A stretch of 64,000 bases of DNA, from NCBI GenBank assembly GCA_022606135.1, contig JABYQN010000009.1, forward strand, positions 1,885,001-1,949,000. The letters run 5' to 3'. The notes below the pieces were generated by a model. The model did not search any database. It worked only from the letters and a program-made list of their open reading frames with translations, and was not told the origin of the DNA. Position numbers and translations under genes: made by a program. The stretch comes from Fomes fomentarius (taxonomy: Eukaryota; Basidiomycota; Agaricomycetes; Polyporales; Polyporaceae). This document shows positions 1-11,500 of the stretch, in pieces. The first letter of the stretch is position 1, and every line of letters begins with the position of its first letter.

Positions 1-731
1 AGATCGGAATCCCGTTTCCACCCATGGAGGGACTTCTGCTGGCTTGGCTTGAATTTCAATAGCAAGAGCAGGTAGAATGATTACACACCTTGGGCTGGGC
101 CGACAGGTTGATTGCTGTTCACCACAATTTGCATCGCCGTTTCAAGTGTTGCTCAGGTTGTTTCCCACTACATTTCGTATGCGTACTTATACAGGGTTTC
201 ACAGCATGTTGGGGTATCTCTCATACTTCTGACGTACTGAGAGACATGCACACTGCATGTGCGGCCATGGTCGGTCTGTGGCACCTTCATATCCACCGAT
301 GAGCCTACCAAGGATCGCAACTTGTGCTACTGCATATGCCGTGAATGTTGTGGGCGTGCGTCAGCCTGCGTCAATTTGCATACCTTTACCTTACGACAAG
401 GTTGACTGATTCATAGGGTGGAAGTCGGACAATAGGCAATGCGTATGTCATGGGAAGAGGATGTAAGGGCGCGATATCAGCGCTTCGCCTATCAACAGCG
501 CCAACACGAGGCAGCAACGCGGGTGCCGACGCATACCTAAAGTGGCAACATCGGGGAGATGCCGTAGCTTGCCGCAGAAGCCAATCAAATCAGTCAAACG
601 CGCGTCGGCGCGGCTACATAAGGACAGCAGGCATTCCCCACTCGTCGTTCTTCCCCCGACACCATCTGTGACTGCATGCTTGCTCATCTGCCATTTCTCT
701 GGTTCCTCTTTTCCTTACAGCAATAGTGTGT
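1..731. other. Left-edge region without a recognisable gene
   Basis: I see no conserved coding segment here. The short open frames on both strands overlap each other and have no recognisable domains. The right end should hold the promoter and 5' leader of the heat-shock gene that starts at 732; a weak TATA-like CATAAGG lies near 613-620. A gene continuing from beyond the left edge cannot be ruled out. Confidence 0.4.
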
Positions 732-2090
732 ATGACAATGTCAATTCCGTTCCATCAATTCGTGGACTATTCCAATCCTGCAACTCCGCGTGTGTACGCT
801 TGGGAAGTAGCGTCAACGTCAGCAACCTCAACATCAGACCAAGATGCCGCACTCCAACCACCATCTGAGCAACAATTTCAACAACAAGATGTTCAACAGC
901 ATATCCAACAGCAACAGCAGCACGTCTCGCCCAGCCAGCTTCAATTGCGCCAGCTCCCTCCAACACAGTATCAGCAACCCTCGACTTCTCAAGAGCATCA
1001 CCAGCATCAGCACTTTCAACAGCATCAGCAGTCCCACCATCACCACCAACAACAGCAAGCTCAGCAGCTTCATGTCTCGCCGCAGGACCAAGTCGCATCC
1101 AGCACGATGCAGCCTCAGTATCGGTTTGAGACCATCACTGAAGAGGACTTCGTTCACGCGAATGCGACGGGCTCACGCCCGGGAACATCCCGCCGCCGTG
1201 GTGCGTCTAAGCCTCCGTCGCTACACATCGACACCGCTCGCGCGTCGTCGTCTTCAGTGGCAGCCGCCGCGAGCCCGAGCGCGCAGTCCTCGGCGGGAGC
1301 TGGCCCTTCGCGTGTTGCGTATCCACGCCCGTATGTTCACTCTACCCACCCATACCGCCGCCCTCAATCCACAACGTCCTCGAGCTCTGGCAGAAGTTCT
1401 GTCCCTCCTGGCGGACAAGCTGCCATGACATCTCGTCGTGTAAGTGAGTTGTCCTCTCAGACGCTTCAGACCAGTGTGGGTGGCGCACCGACCTCAATGT
1501 CGACACTGCCTACGATTGGCACTTCGATGGCTGTGAGTTGTCCGGCTACCAATGCCTGGCATGAAGGCTTGCTGGGGATGTCGACTTCAAGGTGTGTTCA
1601 TTCTCCCGATCGCATTATAACCAAGCTCTTGATCCTGGTCCGCTAGTTCTAGTCGCCTCGAGGGAGTACTACCATCGCGCTACAGGATCTGCACCGACAT
1701 ACACTACAGTCCAGAAGAGAACGTCATGACCGCGATGTTCGAGCTGCCCGGTGTGAAGAGGGATGACCTGCGTATCACCATGTCTGTGTGTCCGTTCAGT
1801 CGTGTGCGTCAAGTGAGCGTATCCGGTCTGTCGCGTCCGGTATTACCCCTTCAAGGATGTTCGGTGCGCGAGCGCAAGTCCGGCATGTTCTCCAGGACGC
1901 TGCCGGTGCCACCAGAAACAAGGGTGCGTTACAATTGTGCTTTGCTCTAACTATAATCGAAGTGACGCCTTGATATTCATCATAGCCCGATGACGTCGCA
2001 ATTTCACTCAAAGACGGCGTCCTCACCCTCAAAGTTCCCTGCAGCATCCCTGCGCAAACCGAGCAGTCGCAAGATATACCCCTTCCTTGA
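732..2090 (+). CDS. Small heat-shock protein (Hsp20/alpha-crystallin) with long Q/H-rich N terminus
   Basis: ATP-independent holdase chaperone, probably cytosolic. The N-terminal exon, from ATG 732 (second in-frame ATG at 738), encodes about 250 residues of low complexity: a Q/H-rich tract (868-1078), then S/A/P/R-rich sequence. The alpha-crystallin domain follows: the YSPEENVMTAMFELPGVKRDD segment begins near 1708, the VRERKSGMFSRTLPVP segment lies near 1865-1915, and a final exon 1986-2090 encodes PDDVAISLKDGVLTLKVP and a TGA stop. The last intron is 1924-1985 with good GT and AG ends. Splicing between about 1480 and 1700 is uncertain, because the first exon would otherwise read on to a stop near 1646. 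The family assignment is firm. The Q/H-rich extension is longer than in ordinary sHSPs. Confidence 0.85.
868..1078 (+). repeat. CAA/CAG/CAC-rich low-complexity tract
   Basis: Imperfect CAA, CAG and CAC codon repeats encode runs of Gln and His inside the heat-shock gene. The tract is interrupted by Ser, Pro and Leu codons, so it is compositional rather than a pure microsatellite. Confidence 0.8.
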
Positions 2091-3658
2091 TGGGTACGGC
2101 CTCGCCTTGTACAGATCTTGACTACTGGCTATCTTGTCTCCCGATCTTGGCCCCCCCGCGTATCCTGCCCCCATGTCTTGCATGCCCACACTCAAAAAAT
2201 GATCTCCCCTTGCACCGGCTCTTGCATCAGCTTCTTGCATCTCGCATCTTTATCGCAACCTCAAAATTACACGTACATGTACCATACTGGATAGATACTG
2301 TATCCTTCGTTACCCAGATTCCCTAATCGCTTTACCCCTCCTGCCCACCACCATTGATCTCGCACCAGGCATGAGGCCTCTACCATACCGCTTTGTTCAT
2401 CATGTACTTATACATAGGCGACCCGCACGTATAACGTTGGACTTGTAGCAGAAGTTGCGGTACGGACTCCATGCTACCTACCGTTGTGTTCAAGTGTAGA
2501 TTATCCATCTTGCAGCTTGGATACTTGTCAATACGTACAACTATGTTGAGCTTGATTGTCCCAGGCCACGTTGTCTCATACTTGAACCTACCGGTAACCG
2601 AGCCACGAATCTCAGACTCCCTGCTATTTCAGACGCCATAGAAAAAGCAATCATGGGTACCCATCGTACGCAATTGCGCAATCATCGGCTTTGAACGAGC
2701 ATATGAACGTTGCTTCTATGGAGTACATTAATCCCCTAGAGGTCTAGGCTTGCAAGCTACTTATGATGGCGCTTACAACTTCGACTCGACGAGTCATGAT
2801 CAACCATCATGAACTTCGCCTCTGACCAACGCAACGCCCAACGTCTTATTATTTCCAGGTGTTCCCCTCTAAAGTCGCTACGCCCACTGGTGGTGTGGAT
2901 ATACTTGCGTAGGGTTGTGTCCGCAACGCCTCGGTTGTAGTCCCACGTCACCGTCACGCACATGCCAAGTGAGTCGCTGCCACAGGCTGGGGCAGGCAGG
3001 CCGGCTCGATACGCATCATAAAAACTGACTGGTTTACATGCATGCACTACCTAATGACTATGTACCCCATTCAACAGACCGCGTAGGTTGCAAAGATTCT
3101 GGCAGTGCTCGTATACGCGGGACTAGTACCTCCGACTCAGAGACGACACGCCGACGTGGTCGCCTAGCAAGGCTGTTTCTGTTCCGGCAAGAACACTAAC
3201 ATTGTCCATCATCAGCCAGGTCCGGTCCCCCATGACCACATGCTCATTGTCTCCACACCGGAATACAAGAAACCAACGCTTGTCGAGACTTGTCACCGAC
3301 TCCAAGCGCACGTCTCAAGATAGGCAAGTCCGACTCGCTCTGTTCAGTCCTGTGCTGTCGAAGCGTTGTCGGACGGCTCCTTATAAGGCTATCCCTTACC
3401 CGCGTCTTCAATACACGGTCTTATGGCGGCATCGATGCCGTCCATAAATAGTACCGCAGCTGCGGAGGAGGATCCGTCCAAGAAGTCGAAGGCGAGGCAT
3501 TGCCCATCTGACTCAATGCCCCGGGGGTCCATCTGGCAAACGCTTCATCCGACGACGCCCAGACGCACGTAAACATTAACTCTATTCCCGAGCCGATATA
3601 ACAGTGGAAGCCTAAGGCCTCCTCCGCCGCGCATTCTATGTGATATCCCACCCCTCGG
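2091..3658. other. Intergenic, no supported gene
   Basis: About 1.57 kb between the heat-shock gene and the SDR. Open frames on both strands (for example 2757-3047 on the minus strand) are under 100 codons, overlap shadows in other frames and show no recognisable motif. I see no tRNA fold or transposon remnant. Confidence 0.5.
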
Positions 3659-4930
3659 ATGGCTGAAGAACAACGTCCCCTGAACCGCGTCGCGCTAGTC
3701 ACCGGTGCAGCGCAAGGCATCGGCGAGGCCATCGCCCTGCAGCTCGCCCAGGACGGGCTTGACGTTGCGATCAACGACCTGCCTGATAAAGAAGCCCAGC
3801 TGCTCAAGGTTGCGGAAGCTATCGAATCCAAGGGCCGACGCGCCGTCGTCGTATGTGGCGATGTCTCCTCTGAGCCCGACGTCGCCTCCATGGTCAGCAA
3901 GACCGTGGCGGACCTCGGAGGACTGGATGTGGTGTGTACTACAGTGCCAGTGCCACCGTGTGCCAACTCCTGTGGTTATCCCGCTGATACGAACAGCGTG
4001 TCCTAGATGGTTGCGAACGCTGGGATCGTGCGTTTCGGTTCGATCACGGAGCACAGCGTCGAAGATTGGGATTGCGTCCTCTCCGTGAACGCACGCGGGC
4101 CATTCTTGTGCGTCAAGCACGCTGCGCGGCAGATGGTCGCGCAGGGGCGTGGAGGGCGTATCATATGTGCGCGCCATGTCTCTTCTCTTCTTTTCGCCGT
4201 TGGCGTCCAAGTCACCTTACTGACAGATCTTTAGGCGCATCCTCGGATGCTGGAAAGAATGGTGATAATGTTTGGATGTATACCTCCGTCATCGAGTGGC
4301 TGACCTCCAAGGCCATTCCATTTCATATCAGGCTTTCCAAACACAGCGGCTTACAGTGCGTCCAAGTTTGCAGTCCGAGGACTAATGCATAGTGCTGGTG
4401 GGGGGATTTTCCAGTGCATCAATGTACACTTGGGTGCTCACCGGGGTACCATGTGCATCATACCGTAGCACTTGAACTTCGACCCCACAAGATCACCGTC
4501 AATGCGTACTGTCCCGGACTCATTCTCACGCCATTAGGTACGTTCTCATCCCCATGCCGAGCCGTGCGTCTCTTTCAATCCATTTATCACGATCTCGCCA
4601 GCCATGCATCCAGATGATGAGGCGTGCGGGGGGCCAGGAAGGAAGAATATGCAGGAAAGTATAGTGTCCCTTACCGTTGAACCGAACCAATCTCAACGCG
4701 AGACTTCTGACAGATGATGGGATTGCCATTCGAACCCGTCGGTCCCTCTCACGTATCCGACCTCGTTTCTTACCTAGCGAAGAGCGAAACATCCTACGTC
4801 ACTGGTGAGCGCCGTCGCCCTTGCACTTTCTCGCGATATACATAAACACTCACTGTCACCGCTTTGACTTTCGAATTGTGCGCTGGCAGGTCAGTCATAC
4901 AGTGTCGATGGAGGGTTGGTTCTGAGTTGA
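3659..4930 (+). CDS. Short-chain dehydrogenase/reductase (classical SDR)
   Basis: NAD(P)-dependent oxidoreductase of the classical SDR family, cytosolic by appearance. My model has eight exons (3659-3931, 4007-4166, 4235-4261, 4332-4397, 4469-4537, 4614-4663, 4714-4804, 4890-4930) and gives 258 residues, the usual family length. It shows the cofactor motif TGAAQGIG near residues 16-23, the NAG motif (VANAGI), the active-site YSASK and the C-terminal TGQSYSVDGG strand. Exon 6 is kept in frame only by the donor at 4664 rather than the GTATAG donor at 4659. The sequence resembles acetoin/butanediol-type and 3-oxoacyl reductases, but the substrate cannot be read from it. The P450 gene follows about 1 kb downstream on the same strand. 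Confidence 0.85.
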
Positions 4931-5977
4931 GGATGCGTATGGGTCGCTCAAGGATCCAGGTAGACTACTTAGATGTAGATGTAATCAAGTTGCGGAAACA
5001 CAGAAGAGAGTTATATACCACATTAGGCTATGCCAGTCGGATAACGATTCACGCTTCCTCTGTCTTGCTCGACATACTGCCTCATCCCCCGACCCCCTCT
5101 TCTACTGGAACCGAAGGGGAAGTCAAGATGCACGAGTCGGACTACTAATGGCATGTATTGTCTTGGGAAAGGTCATTGTCAATTTGAAATGTGGACCAAT
5201 CAACCTTCTGTGAGGTCATCATTATAATCACAAGCGCTTTGGAAACGCGCGTCAAGTGGGATTAATGCGCTGTTGTTTTTGTTCCATCAAGCCTCTGGGT
5301 TCACTGTGCGCGTGTACTAGCGGGTGAGTTGCAAAGCATATCTGTAGCAGAAATAGATGATTCGACCAGCTCTGGATACTAACGACCTATCTTTTCCGGC
5401 TGTTTGCAAAGTGTATGTCGCGCGGATCGGCCCGGTCTATCGTTAAGCTGCAAACAGCTGTCATGCCGTTAAAAACTCGAATGATGTACTATGTCTCCGA
5501 AGCAGAAAGGGGGACGGCACATATCAGCTCTAGAACTTGTATGAGACGTCGTCTTCGCAGCCCCTGGCCCTGTAGCATACCTATCTATATTCAGAGTAAG
5601 TTCCCTTCGCACTCGTCTCTGCGCTTCGGCGGGCTAATGTCCACGTAGAGCAATGGTTATTCCTGGGAGGCCCGCCTATCAACGCTAGTCTCCTTTCAGC
5701 TCATCTTCACCTACACACAGACGCTTCCAGGCGCGGGAAGCCTGTACAGTCGTCGGCAGGCTGATCAGCACTCGTCCGCCATGACGTCCTGGGTACCGGA
5801 GGTCCATAGGAGGATATTGGACACGGATGACCATGAGAACGCGGTCGCGTGCGAGCTTGACCCCCGATCCCCCCTTCTCTCCATTCTCCGGCGCTCATCC
5901 ACTCTTTGCCACTACATAATGTGCCTCCAGGAAACACCCTCAAGCCGTCCGACGCCGTTTGCTCCTCTACTCAAACC
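4931..5977. other. Intergenic between SDR and P450
   Basis: About 1.05 kb with no supported coding region. The right part must hold the P450 promoter. The open frame running through 5781-6116 is a shadow of the P450 first exon in another frame. Confidence 0.5.
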
Positions 5978-8353
5978 ATGTACCTCGTCGACCGTCTCTC
6001 CGCCTGTGACCCTCTTTCCTGGGCTTTCTTCGCACTCTCTGCCTTCCTTCTCGTCCTCCTCGTGCCCTACTTCCTGGACCTCCATGCCATCCGCGAATAC
6101 CCTGGGCCTCTCATAGCAAGGCTCTCTAACGTATGGCTATGCTGGACAGCAGCGCAAGGCCATCGCTCAGAGCGCGTTCACGAACTCCACAAGAAATACG
6201 GTTAGTCCTCGTCTTATGCTCCGTCCGGATCCAAGCGCTCGTGACCGAGGCAAGCGGACCCACGCCCCACGTCGTTGAACTCACTGCGGGGTCAGTGATC
6301 TGATTAGCGCGTCCGCGTAGCTTTCGCGGCGTGCCCGTGACACTCCTGCTAGCTCCCTACATCCCGATACATTCCTATCCTCGTTGCTCACCTCCGCTCC
6401 CCACAGGAACATATGTGCGCATCGCGCCCAACCATCTGTCCATCGCAGACCCCGACGCGCTCCAGGTCGTGTACGGGCACGGCACCGGAACCCTCAAGTC
6501 CAACTTCTATGACGCGTTCGTGTCCATCCAGCGTGGGCTCTTCAACACCCGCTCGCGCTCCCAGCATGCACGCAAGCGCAAGATCGTGTCCCACATCTTC
6601 TCGCAGAAGAGCGTGCTCGAGTTCGAGCCCCATGTCCGGTCCCATCTCACCATGCTCTTCAAGCAGTGGGACACGCTCTGCGAGCGTGGGCTCAAGGGCC
6701 TCTCGGGCGACGAGGGCGAGGGCGGTTGGCATGGCCGTGACGGCCGAGTCTGGTTCGACTGTCTCCCATGGTACAACTATCTTGCGTTCGACATCATAGG
6801 TGACTTCATCCGTCGTCTATAACGCCCGAGCACTCACGCTTATTTCCAACTCAGGGGACCTTGCGTTCGGCGCGCCCTTTGGGATGCTCGTCGCATGCAA
6901 AGACTCGGCCCCAGTCGCCGTTTCCCATAAGGAAGCGATGGCAGCCTACGGAAAGGCTAACAAGGACAGCATGGAAATCCAATACTTCCCGGCCGTCCAG
7001 GTCCTCAACGATCGCGGCGAGTTCTCTGCGTCCCTAGGCGTCCTCCCGCCCTACTTGCGTCCCCTCGTCAAGCGCCTCCCGTGGTTCAGCAAGGGCAACC
7101 AGGCAGTCCAGCGCCTCGCGGGCATCGCGGTCGCCGCAGTTGCCCGCCGTCTGGCTGATCCGATTGACCGCGTCGACCTGCTTGCGAAGCTCCAGGGTGG
7201 GCGGGACGACGACGGGAAGCCAATGGGAAGGGAGGAGCTGACCGCCGAGGCACTCACTCAGCTGATTGCGGGGTCAGACACGACGTCCAAGTGGGTATCT
7301 CTCCCCTTCTAGTCGGTGCTCCCTACCCCATCGGTGGCCACTTTGCCTCCGCTTCCTTGCTCAGCGCAGCGTGTTTTTTTTGCTGTGCGCCAAGCGCGCA
7401 ACGTTTGTGCCACTCCCCCGCACTATTCTCGACGAGACTAAGGATCAAGAATAGACACTGACGCGCCCGTTTTTGTTTTACCCATCAACAGTACCTCATG
7501 CGCGCTCACCTACCACCTCGCAAAGAACCAGCACGCGCAACGCAAGCTCCAGCAAGAGCTCGACGCGGCGCTCTCGGGCGACGACGACCCGGTGACGACG
7601 TACGAGCAGGTGAAGCGGCTTCCGTACCTCGAGGCGGTCGTCAACGAGGCGCTGCGCATACACTCGACGTCGGGGATAGGGCTCCCGCGCCTGCTCCCGA
7701 AGGGCGGCCTGACCGTCTGCGGCCGCTTCTTCCCCGAGGGCACCGTGCTCTCCGTCCCGACCTACACCATCCACCGCGACCCCGCCGTGTGGGGCGACGA
7801 TCCGGACGCGTACAGACCGGAGCGGTGGTTCGAGCAGGACAAGGTTGCCATGCAGAAGACCTTCAACCCGTTTTCCTTCGGGCCCAGGTGAGTTGAGTGT
7901 GCGAGGTTTTACAACCGTCCCGCGGTCACTCGCAAGCGCTGCTTCTGGCGTCACGCCGCCGCACAGGATTCTTCTTTTAAGTCTGATACCGCGTCGTCGT
8001 CCGAGTCGCTGCGGACGGTAGAGCAGAGCGGCGGCGTGGTGGAGGCAGCCGGAATCATGAAATATCTAGTTACTCGGACTGACCTTGAAACGGCGTGCTT
8101 TTTCTAGGAGCTGCGTCGGCCGGAACCTGGCGAGCCTCGAGCTTCTCGTCATCGTCGCATCCATATTCCGCCGGTACGAGTTCGTCTTGGAAGACCCGAA
8201 CGCAGAGGTAAGTTGGTTGCCTGCCGCTCGCAAGAATAGAACGATGTCGTCGTCGAAGGGTGCTGACAATCTGCGTAACAGCTCGACACGCGTGAAGGGT
8301 TCTTGCGTAAGCCTTCCGAATGCAAGGTCGGCATGAAGCGCAGGCACCTGTGA
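5978..8353 (+). CDS. Cytochrome P450, CYP53-like (benzoate 4-monooxygenase type)
   Basis: Membrane-anchored haem monooxygenase of the endoplasmic reticulum. Six exons (5978-6200, 6407-6799, 6855-7290, 7492-7887, 8108-8207, 8282-8353) give 539 residues. The N terminus has a hydrophobic anchor (ALSAFLLVLLVPYFL). Further on are the I-helix AGSDTT, the K-helix ExxR (EALR), the PERW motif and the haem-ligand loop FSFGPRSCVG with the invariant Cys. The segments YGHGTGTLKSNFYDAF and SIQRGLFNTRSRSQHARKRK strongly recall the CYP53 benzoate para-hydroxylase group, which in fungi detoxifies benzoate and related aromatics; this sub-family call is from memory. The gene is complete and convergent with listerin, 153 bp apart. 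An SDR lies upstream on the same strand, but co-function is only a guess. Confidence 0.9.
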
Positions 8354-8506
8354 GCCGGGGTTGCAAGGTATGTATGTATAGGCGACGCAAGCCTGTCGTA
8401 CGCGATGTGTTTTCTCTAGTGTATGATTGCAATGCTACAGGGTTGGTCATATGTTCTTCTCATCTCGTACTCGTCTCGAGCAACAACCTCCGTTTGGAAT
8501 AACTTC

Positions 8507-11500
8507 TCATCTCCCCGTCATGATCTCAGAACGGCACAGCGGGCAGCTTGACGAATGGCTCGTGTTGAACCACTAGTGAACGGTCAGGGAATGAATGGTA
8601 CACATAGGCGGTTGAGGCGTGGAGATAACGACGAACCTTGTACAGACAAGCGGCGTGGAAGCGGTTCTTGCAGGTCTTGCACGGCTTGCGCGGGAGACTG
8701 CCGTCTGTCGCATTGACGACCCTATCATCGTAAAGATGGCATCAGCTTGGTTATTACAGATAGAGGTACTCCGGGCGGGCACTGACGAATAGCAGATAGC
8801 GCACTCCGCGATTCCTTCGAAGTGCGAGGTCACGTTCTTCAGGAAGAAGCTCAGTCCGTCGACGATGCTGCCACTCTGCCATAACAAGGAAAGATGTGTG
8901 TGTCAGCGCTGCAAGGATGGATGGACGGACGGGCTAGCACCCCGCTCTAAACCCGGAAACTCACTCTGAACGTCAAGATCTGTTGCACACCCAGCACCCA
9001 CGCTCTCCAGCGGTCCTCGGTGACGCCCACCAGTCTCGAGTCCCGGAGCTCTATGGTGTGCAGCGGCCAATCCGCGGGGAGCTTGATCGTGAGCTCCAGA
9101 TTCTGCTCGTCGACCGCATATGAAGCCGTGACCTCGTTGACGGCGCTGGCGACCTTGACGGAGACGTTCTCTCCGGACAGTTCCTCCGCAGCGCTTGGGT
9201 CGTTGACACGGGCGAGCTCCGTGCGGATGATCGCAGGCGAGAAATGGCGGGAGGTGTACGAGGCGACTGCGGTAGAGAGCTGGCGGTCGCGACAGTCGAC
9301 AAGCCAGTTGCGAATGAGCGAGGGGACGAGCAAGAGGGCGCGGTAGTAGAGGTGAGCGGTGAGAAGACGAAGGCTCAAGGGTGTGTCCGGAGCGTATACT
9401 GCACTCGTTCGCAAGCATGGGAGAGCAGGGAAAGCGATTAGACGGGCGAGCAGAAGAGGTGAGAAGGTACTCACGCTCTAGATAGAACTCGTCCACATCC
9501 CAGATATCGAGCTTGAATGCTTTGGCTATCCCGCCGTATAAGTCTAAGATGCCGAATATGACTGGAAGAAGTCGAGAACCGACGAGGTCGAGATCCCGGA
9601 GCTGGTCCATATAGCCTGATTTGACTTTGAGTGACTATACGAGAGACGTTCAATATGTGGATGCACTTGAGGTGAAAATATGATGCCTACCGCTTCGGTG
9701 AACAGGTCCATGGTCACCATCCAGGCTAATATGTAACCAAACCACTCCTAGGCAAACGCATCAGCACATGATAAGTGCGGAGTTACTGAACTACCCCTAC
9801 CTCTCCGTAACCATCTGCATCTTCATGATTCAAACTCTGCTGCAAGAAGTCGAGGAGTTCCGGTGGAAGCTCGGGCTTCATGGTTCCTTCTGTGTCTACA
9901 GCAGCATCAATCACGAGTTCCTCGGTGTATTTCTTCGCAGCGTCTTGCAATAACTGATACGCCATTCGTTGCACGTCGACCGAGCCATCAGAAACGAGAT
10001 GACACATCTGCGACCTGTTGTAAGCGAATGCGCCTCAAGTCTACGGAGAGACATACCTTGGGCAGTGTCTCACGAGTGAGCAACGACGATGGTAGGTCCT
10101 GAACGATTTGCAGGGCGAGCTCCCGGCATACAGAAAGCGGTGTTGAGAGCTTGCCGTCCGCTGTTGGTGCATTAGTGTCGTTCTTGCAAACTCAAGCAAC
10201 AGGACGAACTAAGCCTCAGGGACACGAGGTCCCGAATGAGAGCCAGATCGGTGGACTTCCTGTCTTCCCAGGCCGCTGCGAGCGCCTTGTTTGTCCCAGC
10301 ATACTCTTCGATCACAAGGAACAAGCGCAGGGTTCTGCTGAGGGTGACGTAGGTAGACGGGTCGTCGAAGGAAGAGTTCTACCCCAGTAACACGTCAGTC
10401 GGCCACTCTTCCACCCTCCAGGATTCTATTCACTCACCTCCAAGTTATTCTCCACCACATCGAACACAAGGTCCCAATGCGCGCCAGGGACGTTGGACAA
10501 GATCGGAACAAGCGACGCGAAGACCAGCGTCATCTCGCTCTGCACGTCCTCGTCCAAATCTTCGTCCGACGTGATCCACTGCTGGCACGCCTTGATGAGA
10601 TTGACTGCACGTAGCTGCGGAAGGAACACAACGTCAGACTCTGGGTCTGGCGCGGACGCCGCCAGATTACGAAGGAGCCAGAGCCCTTCGGTGTTCGCCT
10701 TGATTGCTGGGATGCCAAGCGTGCCCGCAGCAAGCTCGTTCCGGAACCGGTCGAGTCGTGTGGGTTCAGGGGCGTAATTTGTGATGGAATACACGATCGC
10801 GAAGGATGCATGAGGGGCTGATGGTAGTGTCAGTAGCAGTAACGGACGCAGTCAGGCTCAGAGCTCTTACCTAGCTTCTCGATCTTCCGAGCGACCACCA
10901 TCCATTGCTCCGCGTCTGCTTTGGTGGCAGTGCTGAGCGCATGACGGAGCACAATATGCAGAATGCGCGACTCGCGAATGGAACTTTGGTGCTTCGCACG
11001 GCTGGCTAGGTCAGCTACTAGCTGCCCAGCACCATCTAGATCACTTGTCGAACCTTGAGAAAGCACCGCGTTTGTGACGCCTACGTGCCATTGCTCCTCT
11101 GCAGTGGACGAAAGAAGGTATGCAGTGAGTTGATGCACCTTGTCGAGCACGCCCTGCAGCATCGCTCGAGGAACGGTCTTCGCGAAGACAGGGCTCTCCT
11201 CGGATGGTAAATTCTTCAGTTCTTCGGCGTAGATAGCAACCGCGAGAAGGTGGCGAAGGACCCAGACATTTTGCTTCGCCGTCTGTCGGTCATCGGCGAG
11301 GTGGAACAGGAGACCGTGCACGGTGCGAGCATATTTGGAGAAGCCTTGCGAATCGTACTCAGGTGATGTAGCGTTTGACGCTTTGTATTGACTTAGGGGA
11401 GGAACGAGAGGGTCGACAACGGCAAGACTGGCATCCAGCGGAGTGGACGGAAGTGCGTCAAGCATCGCATCGAGATCCACGCGCGAGGGGAAGATCTCCG

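Noticed and set aside
844..1428. 194-codon frame over the Q/H tract
   Set aside because: Repeat-driven shadow frame (Asn/Ser-rich); it does not lead into the alpha-crystallin domain.
4659..4660. GTATAG as the donor of SDR exon 6
   Set aside because: Using it puts the last two exons out of frame; the GTGTCC donor at 4664 keeps the conserved MMGLPFEPVG frame.
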